Assembly: GCA_013398275.1 (NCBI GenBank)
Contig: VZSE01002351.1
Span: 228,964-292,963 of the forward strand
Source of the DNA: Promerops cafer
Taxonomy: Eukaryota; Chordata; Aves; Passeriformes; Nectariniidae
Reading direction: 5' to 3'
Length of the DNA: 64,000 nucleotides
Positions within the stretch are counted from its first letter, which is position 1, and the number at the start of each line of letters is the position of its first letter. This document shows positions 37,401-47,308 of the stretch, piece by piece. The notes beneath the pieces are model-generated. The model was not told where the DNA came from and ran no database searches. It was given only the letters and a program-made list of their open reading frames with translations. A program made the position numbers and the translations under genes.

Positions 37401-39476
37401 TGAAAGAAACAGAGCTTGGAATTCAGAGCTTCTCTACTGCCCCATGAACACAGTATGGAAATAGGTGAAAATTCCAGGACAAAGTTATGAAGCACCTATG
37501 TTTTTCTAAAGAAGTTTCCATACCATTTATTTTTTTAAGCAGTAGCTTTGTAATATTTTCTTTTGCATTCTGACTGCACAGAACCACTCTAGTTTCTCCT
37601 GTGTATACGGAGAACAAGCTTAACAACACATGCTCTTACAAAATAGCAATAATATTTCCCCAGGGTTTTAGGGAAATTCTGAATTTAGAAAAGTAGAAAT
37701 GTATTCCCTTGCCTGTTTTGCTTGAAAACTGCTGCTCTAATATACAGTGCTGTAATTGCTCCTCCTCTAAAACCTACTGGAGTATAAAGCTGAAGCCTTT
37801 CAGCCACCTGGTACACCCAGTCTCTCTATTACTATATTACAAATATTAGGAAAGTTATTTCAAGCACCAAAGAAAAATTTCAGTATTACAGTATCTCATG
37901 GAAGTTTAACAATGAACTCAGTCCAGCCTTCTCTCTGGCTTTATTTATATTTCAAAAGCCAATACAAAAATGTTACACACATACTAGTTGCTGCTGCAGA
38001 CTAGAATTTTGAGCAGTCATCAGGAATTTAGTGCTGCAGTATTTTTCAACAACGTGCAACATTCTGTGTTCAGCTGAAAGGGTACTCTAATGCAATATTC
38101 AAGCCTGTGGGTTTTTTCCAAGCTTTTGGCAAATGTGGAAAGTCCACTGCTTCCCAGTAGCTCCATTATTTTTATGTAAGTGACAGCAGGTAGCTAATTA
38201 AGTAGATTGTTATGTATAAATGCCACTACAAGTATGGTCCTGCTTTACTTTTGTGGCTTGGTTTAACCCAAAAAAATCAGTTCTGAAAGCACCTAGTTAT
38301 ACCAATAGCCTAATTACAGGAAAATGTTATTCTGTTTTCAAGTATGCAAGACCTAGTCAAAGCAAGTATCAATTTTAGCTATTGGGTTTTCAAACAAAAA
38401 GCTTTTTACAAGAGACAATTAAAGCTTCCATCAGTCTACCAGAGGTTACTGTGAGAAACATGTCTAAGCTACAGGAGCATTGGTCTATTTCTGACAGTGG
38501 TATTTAAGTATTTATTAAGCTGTTTTCATCCATTTATTCATTTGGCTGACATCCACTTGCCAGATGTAACATTTGAAAATGCAGTTAACAAGCTGCTAGA
38601 ATAAGGAATCTGGATAGTGCTTGGTTGGATATGTTCTATTAACATAATAGGCAAGAGCTTCTAGAATTTGTCTTGCTGATATACTTCAACTCTGCTTGAA
38701 GCAAGGATGGGAAAAGGACCCCCTGCTAGTACAAAATAGTTCAAGTATGTAAAAAAGCCACTGACTGTTTTTTAGTAACAGTATTTGCACAAGCAGAAAA
38801 AACCATCCCAGTTTCTCACAGATCTCTAGCAATATTCAATGAAGTTCTATTTTAATTTTTAAAATACAGAAGTTTAATCACTTAGCCAATATAAGAGTTC
38901 TACAAACTGCATTATAGATAATGTTGCACATCTTATGACTAAGAGCAATACCAAAAGCTAGATTGCTGCCAGTGACAGTAGTAATACAAATTGGCAATTT
39001 CAACATTTCAGTTCAGAAAACATCTGTTATTCTAAACCCAAGAGATTTATATAATGTATGTAAATATTTATTAGACCCAGTCACCATGCTACAGTATTAG
39101 GTTAATAAACCCTCTCATTTTGAGACTACACCAGAATAAGGTATGAACACAATGAAATCTATATGAAATTTTACAGTAACTTTCCAGAAGTATGCCTGTG
39201 GCCTATCAAATTTGCATTAACATAGTGTAGATTTAAAATATTTCCTTGTCTTCTTAGCATACTAATGTGTAAGAATAGTTGCTTAATACCCAAAAATAAA
39301 TATAAGCTTTCAATTGAAAGCACTTATTTTCCTAGATTTCCAAACTGGAGTCTGAGGGGTGAAAATGCTTCAGACTTGTCATCAGTCCACTTCAGTACAT
39401 AAAAGCATCTCCTGCCCCAGTTTTTCATCCAAATCCAAAAGATTTGCTTCCAGTGAAATATGACCGGAGCACTGAT

Positions 39477-39482
39477 TTTATT
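39477..39482 (-). promoter_or_regulatory. SRP9: SRP9 proximal poly(A) signal candidate
   Basis: AATAAA on the minus strand lies only 9 nt after the SRP9 stop codon, so its use would give a 3'UTR of about 30 nt. Further AATAAA hexamers downstream (near 39068, 38512 and 37939) allow longer forms. Confidence 0.35.
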
Positions 39483-39491
39483 CGCAGCACT

Positions 39492-39611
39492 TCAGTCTGT
39501 TTCCATGGCAGCACTGCGGGATTCCTTCGCCACCATGAGTCGCATGAGCTGACTGTGGAATTTCTCGATCTTCTTCACGTCTTGTGCCTGGTCTGTTCTG
39601 TACAGCAAACA
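39492..39611 (-). CDS. SRP9: SRP9 exon 3 (last)
   Basis: The acceptor is tttgtcttgcag and the stop TGA is at 39494-39492. It encodes the C-terminal helix and tail (DQAQDVKKIEKFHSQLMRLM, ending METD). An AATAAA follows 9 nt after the stop on the minus strand. Confidence 0.94.
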   Translation of the reverse strand, partial: CLLYRTDQAQDVKKIEKFHSQLMRLMVAKESRSAAMETD

Positions 39612-40907
39612 CTGCAAGACAAAGTTCCTGATATCAGATTTCACTTCAACTGGTTTTATCTTGTTTGTAGCTGCTATGCATTTGTGCTTGGGACACACAA
39701 AAGGAGAGCACTGATATGTTCATTAGTTACCAGGAGGCAGCACCAACACATCCACCCTGTTTCAAAGCACAAACATATCTGTGTTTACTTTTAAGCTTCT
39801 CCTTAATGCTCACGCCTCCCATGTTGAAAACAGGGAAACTCATTATTTATCCTAGTTTCTTCTAGCTCCAAAAAGCTGCTAAAACTTGGGTTTTCAAGCT
39901 GTCCTTTTTTTTGTGTTGTCTAAACATAGAAACAGATTTTAAACCTGAAGTTACTTTCCAATTCTTTATATTCTGAAAAAAATGTTTATTTTGACTTTCA
40001 CAGTCCTTAATGTTACACTGCCAGGGACATAAAATTCAGTATTTCCCACTGAAGGGGATCCTGTACCCCAAGCAAAACCTGTTTTTGTAAGACAGCCCTA
40101 AACAGGGAATACAGCATCTGATTAAAATAAAAAAAACACCCAAACAAAAAACCCAAACACTAAAACAACCCAACCAAAACCCTGAAACCAGTCCCCATTT
40201 TCCCCCACCTGGTATAACATCTTTCTGTGACTGAAAGCAGCCTATACCCCAGAAGAGTTCACGTGTGTGAATCACCTGACTCCAACTTCCCCTACGGGAG
40301 ATTTCAACAAAAATACCCTTAAATTCCCCATTATCAGTGCCCCACACTCAACACCTCACCCATGTTAAGCCCTATTACCCTATCAAGAAGTGCCTTTACT
40401 GGAGTTTCACATCCATTCCAGGCACTTGAAATTCCAATGCCAGACTACTCTTCCTGGAAAGAAGAAATTTGACTCTTTTCCAAGTCTGAAAACAAGAGTA
40501 GGGCAGAATTCTGTGGCTCACCCTGGACTGCAGAAAAACAACTCCTTAGCTGTAACATCGCTGTCATTCAGTCTCATAATCACGAACAAGGAACTTCACC
40601 TATGATTGGAAGTTTTCACCAATCTGAGCAGATAAAAAGCACCACACTCACACTAGTGAACATCTGCTTGAAAATGCTCCTGAACTGGTCAGCATCAATC
40701 AGAGATACAGCGAGGGAAGGCCGAGCATGAGTTTTTAGAAAACTGTCAGGCACTCTCAAGGCAGTGTCCAAGATGACTGACAGCAAAACACAAGTCTATG
40801 AGTAGTACAAGAAGCTCTGGAATGTGTTCTGTACTTACAGCCACATCATCTGTTACTTTGATACAGAGGTTCCCATCACAATGTCGGTATTTGAGAACAA
40901 CACGCAC
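39492..40907 (-). CDS. SRP9: Signal recognition particle 9 kDa protein, partial (exons 2-3)
   Basis: SRP9 pairs with SRP14 on the Alu domain of 7SL RNA and slows elongation during targeting of ribosomes to the ER. Exon 2 (40907-40839, 23 codons) encodes VRVVLKYRHCDGNLCIKVTD, then DVA. Exon 3 (39611-39492, 39 codons plus TGA) encodes CLLYRTDQAQDVKKIEKFHS, then QLMRLMVAKESRSAAMETD. Splice sites are canonical and in phase 0. These 62 residues match the last 62 of the 86-residue vertebrate protein almost identically. The first 24 codons, a separate exon in other vertebrates, are not found between here and the CpG island at 43.43 kb. They are probably missing from the assembly at the N (43425). 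EPHX1 follows on the same strand, as in human. Confidence 0.93.
40839..40907 (-). CDS. SRP9: SRP9 exon 2
   Basis: The acceptor is gtcatttcag and the donor GCT|gtaagt; it is 69 nt, phase 0 to phase 0. It encodes VRVVLKYRHCDGNLCIKVTD, then DVA, the central beta strands of the SRP9 fold. It has no ATG and is too short to appear as an ATG-led open frame. Confidence 0.93.
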
Positions 40908-43424
40908 CTGAAATGACAAACATTTTAAGAATTAGCACTTACAGCTAACAATTCTCAGAATATATTGAAGGGAATCTGCCCACAGACTACCCTTAATCAT
41001 AATTATGTACTGCTCCATGTTTTCAGCACCTCTGTGGCAGCCCTCAGCTCTGGTGGTGTGGGAGCTGTAGTCCCATGGCCAAGTGTGGAAGCTGACCCAC
41101 CACGTTTCCCTGCCTAACACTGCAGACTGGTTTTCTAGCAGCATCAGCAAGGTCAACACTGGGCATCTTCAAAAACCCTGCAAATACAGCAACAACAGTT
41201 GCAGAGACCTTGGAGACAGGCAGGATAAACCACAGGAGTCATGTCGAGATGAGCCACCCCCTCGCTGTGTATCACACCCCAGAAAAACCAACTGGAAGTC
41301 TGTGTTTGTAGGCTGGAAACACTTCAAAAAAGAGTAGCTCTACATGAAGACTTGAAAGGGATCAGCTGAGTGGGGTAGGCTCAACATCACTTTTTCTTCT
41401 GTGTCACCTGAACTGTTATCACGGTTACTCCTGCAGTCACCTGCCCTGAGCTCTTACCCATCCAGTCCCTCTGGACCCTCAAATCACCAAAGTTCTCAAA
41501 GCCACACTGATAAAAATCCACATCCTCAGTGACTGAGCACTAAGTGGTTCCTCCTGAGCACAAAACCAGCCAGAGGGGCTCTGCTTGCAGCCTCAGCTAA
41601 CATCAGTAACTAGAAACAAAGCAAGGTGGCCTTTGAGAACATTCTGAGCTCACACTGCAAACAGTTTTTATTGTACGGTGACTTGTGCTAACAGTCAACA
41701 ACCTCCTTCGCCACAAATGCATTCCAAAATTCCTCTTCCAGACTGGATCTCATCACATTGACCCTTTTTGTTTAACAAACTGCCACCTTCTGACCACAGC
41801 AGCAGTGTAACAGCACATCTCCCTGCTGAGCAGCCCCAAAAGCACAAGAGAGGCTGCCACAGGCAGCAGATACACACTCAATGTATCAATAATCTGCTCT
41901 AGCAAAAGGCAAGACCACTCAGTACCTGGCTGGAGAACACACTCCCATCTCCCACAGTTCTTGTTCTTCCTTCAGCTTCCCAGCAAGCCAAAATACAAAA
42001 TTGCTGGGGCTAATTCTCTGCCAAATTAACAGGAGGGTACTTGTGTTATGACAACAGGGCCTATATAAACCCCTCTGTAACTATACAAATTTACTGCCCT
42101 GGACGGGAAGAGATTACGTTTGAGGCCCTTTAAGGAAAGGGGAAGAGCAACTCCTGGCTGCAGTGACATCCCTTCTCCTTCATTTAATTGAATGTCACAG
42201 AGCCTAGGAAGACAAAACTGGGCAATTTTATTATCAGCGGCAATCACATATGGTGTCTCTGTGCTAATTAAAAGGCAGACGCTAATTTGCTTTAAATAAT
42301 TAGATATTAATTTACTCTTCTGAAGGTTTTGCCAGTTCCTCTATTTTTGGTAAAGAACACTATGCCTTTTTTACTGAAGTTTTCTCAGGTGTGAGTTTCA
42401 CATCACATTTTTGTGCTGCTTTTTAGGCAAACTATAATGCTTTTTCTGAAGACTGAGGTTAATTTTAATATTTGCATAAACCACATTCCCAAAAAAGTCA
42501 CCAGAAACAAGAAACACTCATAAACTGAGAAGTTAAGTCCTTGAGAGATTATTCTTTAGGATGCAAACACCTTCCAGTCTGAAACGTCACTGCAGGCAAC
42601 AATGCAATGCAAGAGCTAATGAAAGAATACATTCAAATAATACAAATTTTAAATGCTATAAACGCATAAAATAAACTAATTCTTGATACTTCAGCAGAAC
42701 TCTTAACCTCGGTTTCCACCACACAGGTACACCGTGAACGAGCTCAATGTCTTTGAAGTTCGGTTCTTGAGGTTCATCCCAGCTGCCAATAACACCACCT
42801 GAAACACCGTTCCCTGGGGATCTTGTTGGGGTTATAAATGAGAGCTTCCTCCCGTATCACAAAAATGGAAGGTCAGGTGCAAAACCAACGAGTAATCCCC
42901 TTCCTTGCAGGTGCTTTTCCCCTGTACTCGACACTGGTGAGAGCACACTTCAAGTGCTGTGTCCAGTTCTGGGTCCCTCACTGCAAGAAGGACATGGAGG
43001 GAGCACAGAGTGTCCAGCAATGGAGCTGGGGAAAGGGCTGGAGCACAGGTCGATAAGGAGCGGCTGAGGGAGCTGGGGTGTTTAGCCTGATAAAAAGGAG
43101 GCTCAGGAGTGACCTTATCGCTCTCAACACTGCCTGACAGCAGGGTGTAGCCGGGTGGGGGTCGGCCTCTTCTCACATGCAACCTCCACATAGGCTTAAA
43201 CTGTGCTAGGCGGGGTTTAGGTTGGACACTAAAATTTCTTTATAGAAAGGGTGATTAGACAAGGGAAAAGGCAGCCCAGAGAGGTGGTGGAGTCACTATC
43301 CCTGGAAGTGTTCAAAAAATAAGTAGACGTGGCACTTAGGGCTATTTATGGTCTACTTAACATGGCTGTGTTCGTTCACAGGTTGGACTCGATGATCTCG
43401 GAGGTCTTTTCCAACCTAATCGAT
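40908..43424 (-). other. SRP9 intron 1 (left part)
   Basis: This is the sequence between SRP9 exon 2 and the N. It contains a CR1 fragment (about 42915-43424) and an unexplained open segment (42662-42853). No match to the SRP9 first exon (expected to begin MPQYQTWEEF) is present on the minus strand. Confidence 0.6.
42915..43424 (+). mobile_element. CR1 LINE fragment ending at the N
   Basis: CR1 blocks include gcacacttcaagtgctgtgt, ccagttctgggtccctcact, aagaaggacatggag, gaggctcaggagtgacctta and tcgctctcaacactgcctga. The tail is ggttggactcgatgatctcg, then gaggtcttttccaacctaat. ORF2 is frameshifted and truncated. The 3' terminus runs into the N at 43425 without the usual terminal repeat, so the junction to the CpG island is an assembly join, not a biological boundary. 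Confidence 0.85.
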
Positions 43425-43870
43425 NCAGCCGCGGCAAGAGGGCGCCGGAGGCGGGAGTGCGGGCGGGCGGCTGAGACGCCGCCTGCCATTGGCCCGCGGG
43501 ACAGCGCCGTCCAATCGCGGGGCACGTAACTCAGGACTGCCGGGCCCGCCGGCCGCGCGCTCCCACCACAGCGACCCCTGGAGGGGCGGCGGGATGGTGG
43601 AAGGCGCTCCCCGCCCGCCGCGCGGGGAGAGGCGCCCGGTGGCGGCCCAGGCTGGGAGCCCGCGGGTGGCGGGTTCGAGCCCCGCCGCCGGCGGAGCGCC
43701 CACCCGCCCGGGGCTGGCACCTGCGGGGCTCTGCCAGGCCAGGTACGGGCTGTCTCCGCGGTAACTTCACGCCCTGAGGCCACGGGGGACGGTGGGGACG
43801 CGGGTGGGCCAGCGGGGAGCCTGGGGGTCCGGCGGGAGCTGAGGGCAGGCCCCAGGCCGTGCACCTGAGG
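43425..43870. promoter_or_regulatory. CpG island, SRP9 promoter (possibly bidirectional)
   Basis: This is a dense GC and CpG block with CCAAT boxes on both strands: CCAATGG on the minus strand at 43493-43487 and CCAAT on the plus strand at 43511-43515. A CRE/E-box-like cacgtaac lies at 43523-43530. CCAAT boxes in both orientations fit a constitutive, possibly two-way promoter. SRP9 would be transcribed leftwards, with its start near 43430-43480; the minus strand there reads gcgccctcttgccgcggctg up to the N. Confidence 0.75.
43594..43742 (+). other. Possible first exon of a divergent plus-strand transcript
   Basis: An ATG in a good context (gcgggATGG) opens 49 codons (MVEGAPRPPRGERRPVAAQA and on) ending at a donor CCAG|gtacgg. 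The composition (Ala, Gly, Pro, Arg) is what any frame in a CpG island gives, so coding is unproven. Its phase matches a possible next exon at 44562-44642, which starts after an AG and ends GGGAG|gtaagg. That one in turn matches 44873-44970 (strong acceptor, donor CAG|gtgata). No family is recognised. Confidence 0.2.
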
Positions 43871-46800
43871 CGTCCTGTTTGCTCGGCCGGCCCTCCCAGC
43901 TGAAGCAATTCCCAGGTTTTCCCAGGCTGGAAGGGCCTGCGTTAAGCTGGAGGTTGGCTTCGTGTGGAACAAAAAGGATGTGTGGGAGCCCCTCGCTGCC
44001 TTCCCTGGTCTGCCTTGCTGAGGGGTGCTGAGGCATTGCTGAACTAAAGCTGCTCTTTGGGGAAAAGGCTGAATGGCGTAGAAAAAAATTATGAAATATG
44101 TTGGGGAACTCTGCTTTTCAGTCGTGTGTAAAGCTTTTATGTAAAGATGACTTAAAAAGTCCTTTCAAAAATGAAATGAGGGAGGAAGAAGAAAATCTGA
44201 GATTTCTCCAGTTACATTTTAAAATCCCATTGCCTGCAATGATTTTTGTGCCTTTTTAGTACAAAGCTTGTAGCCAGACACAGAGCTAAGCTCTGCTCTG
44301 TCACACGCCTTGTGACACGCTGCAGTGACAATAAGCATGTAAAACTTGCAGTCTCTAGTCTCTATTTCACCAGGATTCACTGAAAACCCAAAAGCTCCTG
44401 ATAATGATTCACAGCTCCAAGTTTTACTGAACAACTCAAAACTCACCAGTGTGGCCAGACAAATAAACCGGAAGGTTTAGGGCAGATCTGCATTTGAGGG
44501 GACAAATTATGCAGGCTGTTGCAGTCTCCACTAGCAACATGGTGTAATACTATAGCTGCAGGCTGCTTCTGGCCACAAAAGGCACAATACGTGCAAGAGA
44601 GAATGAAGAAATGTGGCCTAGAAATAAAAGGGTGGATGGGAGGTAAGGGGAGAAAAACTAGAATGAAATTCCCTGAGTCAGTAAAGCAGAAAATTATTGT
44701 TACTGTGGGGATCTACTCTGAAAAAGTCTACAGTGATTAGGCTGACAAACCCCATAAATTGTGACTTGTGGGTGTTATGTGGTCTAAACAATTCTGGTAA
44801 AGGGCTTTCCACTAATGAGTGGGGGCTATGGAGGGTGGAAAGATGTAAGGATTTTTTTTTCTTTATTTCCAGAACTGCTCACGGGGTTTGGGCGCTGATG
44901 TGTCACAGAATGCAGCTTCAGAACTACAGGAGTTGTCTTTCAGAGATGCTGAGAATCAGCAGATTATCAGGTGATAGATATATGGACGGAACCTAAAGCA
45001 GTCATCCCAAACACAGGACCTAACTTGGACAGAGTGGTTCTCTACTCTTCTTGGGTTTGGGTAGCTATTTATAACAGTAGAGTAGGAATTGCATTTGGTA
45101 GTGTTGTACAGACATGTAGGGGATGTAAACACATGGTAAGGAAAGCTGTGGGGAGCACAAACCCTGTAACACACATTTTGCAGAACCATCGTTCACCAAA
45201 TTTGGATCCAGGTTTTCAAGTGGGACATGGGTGCACCTTCTGAAAGAGCCTCAGTTTTGGGCTGTCTAGTCATTAGCACTTTACAGAGGATTTTAGTTTT
45301 GACTCAAATGTTCAGGATCTTTTATGTGTTCTTTGACACAGAAGTGGTTTAGCAGCTTGCCAGTGCCCAGTCATAAGCCCTGCAGTTGAGCTAGTGCAAC
45401 AGAGGAAGATTAGAAAACAAACCCATTATGTTTGGTTTTTTTTTCCCCATAACCTAGCTGATTTCTACGATCCATTTTAGGATGCAGCTTCTAAAACTGT
45501 TCTATAGGCACAATTTTGGAGGTGACAAACTGCAGCAGGCAGGGCAAAGAACAGAGAGAGGGATTTCGTAACTGGCCTTGCCTCTGAGGGAGATGGGATG
45601 TGTCACAAGGACAGTTCTATACAGCCTGATACACAGCTCTGCATAGCCTGTTCCTGGCTGCAGATCTTAAGGATTTTGTCATCCCTTCCTCTGCCACCAC
45701 CACCTATGGCCCCACATTGTGCTGCCACAGCTGTTTGTAACTCTGCACTGGGGATCAAACCAATGCCGGGATTAAAAGCAGCACCATTTTTAGTAACCCT
45801 TTATTTGTACTGAGATGAGTTTGGTTTTCTAGTTTACTGTGTGGTCTTATGTACTGTTGTGCTGCCACAGCTGTTGAAAATGTATCTTTTTTGGTGGCAA
45901 GACAGAATATGGGAATTCCTACTGGTTTTGCTGGATTGCCACCAAAAATGAGGGGCTGTATATGAAACCACCCCTGCCCCCAGTTCCCCTGAAAGCAGGG
46001 CCAGTTGCTGGACTCTCTACAATTAAGAAGGGAAGCTATTTCTGAGCCCCAGGGAATGTCTGATACCTGTAGTTAGTGCACTGCTGTGCTCTGTTGTTCT
46101 CCTTTTGCCTGGAGAACAGAACATTTTCTTGACATGTTTGGAAAGTAAGTCAGACCACTGCAGCTATTCAGCTGTAAGTTGTATTTGATGTATGTCCAAA
46201 ACTGTATTTTTCAAGTAAGTTCCAGTGAGTGCAGTAATAGTAGAAATCCTTCAATGGGCTTTTTGTTTAGTGAAATAAAATGAACAGTTGTTTATCACTG
46301 TGTGGAGTGTTTGGTATGCAGCCAATAATAATTTAGTAGTTAGTAAGAATTCTGCTAAAACATACATACTTATCTTGCTTTCTTTGCTTGAGTTTCTGCT
46401 TTCTGCCATGCAAGAAATCATTCCAACAGTCTTAACGGCCCATTCCATCACTTGCAAGTGAAATCTGGAATGCTGGAAAACCTCATTGACCCTTTCCTCA
46501 GTCTGTCTTTGTATATTCTTGCTGTATTCCCTAGCCCACCTTAGATAATGTCTTTTTTTTACTTGGATTTAAGGCCGTAAAAAGCCATGAAGCAATAATG
46601 TAAGTACTTGTGTGATGAAGACTTTTCATGTGGGTTTTCCTCAGGCCTTTTCCCCTCATCCAACCTGTATGTACATGATTAATGATCTCTCTTTGATCAA
46701 GCTCCTACATGCATTGCCACTGCAAGTTCTGCTTCGTAAAGTTATGTTCAGGCATCTGGACTGCTCATGGTGATTTCTTCAGGTGTTTTATCTAGTGTCT

Positions 46801-46998
46801 TCCTTTGCATTAATGACAAACTGAAATAAAATAGTAGAGAAAACATTGCATTAGATCTTAAAATATCATCCATGGAGATCTTACAACTCCTGCAAAGTTT
46901 GTGGAAGTTGCAGCTGCTTAGCATCACTCAGGGTCAGACATTTGGTTTCCTGTTCTTCATGTTAATGCTCTTATTCTATCTAAAGCAGGTGCCATATT

Positions 46999-47016
46999 CT
47001 TTTTTTTTTTTTTTTC
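46999..47016. repeat. Poly(T) tract
   Basis: This is an uninterrupted run of about 17 T in plus orientation. No attached transposon body is recognisable. Confidence 0.85.
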
Positions 47017-47282
47017 TTGCAAAACTATTTTTCTCCCCTGGATAAGGAATTCAGATAAGAGTATTAAATTCATTTAAATAGTTATCTGTCACCATGACAT
47101 ACTACTGGTGGGTAAAACAAGCTGGTTTTCCCAGTTAAAAGAAGCTTTGTATAGAACACTGTGCTTTATCGTGCTAAATTGTGGATTAGATGGGAAACAA
47201 TGGGACAAACTGATCTCAGTTATGCTGCTCTAAATCCAGAGTAATTCCATATATTTCATTGGATTTTTTTTGGTTCTGGTTT

Positions 47283-47308
47283 GGTTTTTTGTTTTGTTTT
47301 GTTTTGTA
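47283..47308. repeat. (TTTTG)n microsatellite
   Basis: This is a short run of ttttg units just upstream of a splice-acceptor-like site at 47317-47318. It would act as its pyrimidine tract if that site were used. Confidence 0.85.

Larger units (their letters stand above)
29501..39450. other. Region between the CpG island and SRP9
   Basis: No recognisable protein-coding exons. It holds the solo LTR (30376-30950) and two CR1 fragments (31312-31418 and 31620-32198). A stretch with raised G+C and CpG lies at about 33.9-34.47 kb. The last 2 kb before SRP9 are AT-rich, with several minus-strand AATAAA hexamers (near 39068, 38512 and 37939) that could serve SRP9 transcripts. The open frames here look random. 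Confidence 0.5.

Noticed and set aside
43667..43693. tRNA-like T-arm (gcggg ttcgagc cccgc) with a B-box-like core
   Set aside because: The T-arm is perfect, but the nearest A-box-like sequence is about 29 nt away instead of about 41. No 7-bp acceptor stem or anticodon arm can be formed. It looks like chance in a CpG island.
43376..43972. 198-codon minus-strand open frame over the SRP9 CpG island
   Set aside because: It crosses the N, overlaps the promoter, and its composition (Ala, Gly, Pro, Arg) is expected from GC-rich DNA. It does not resemble SRP9.
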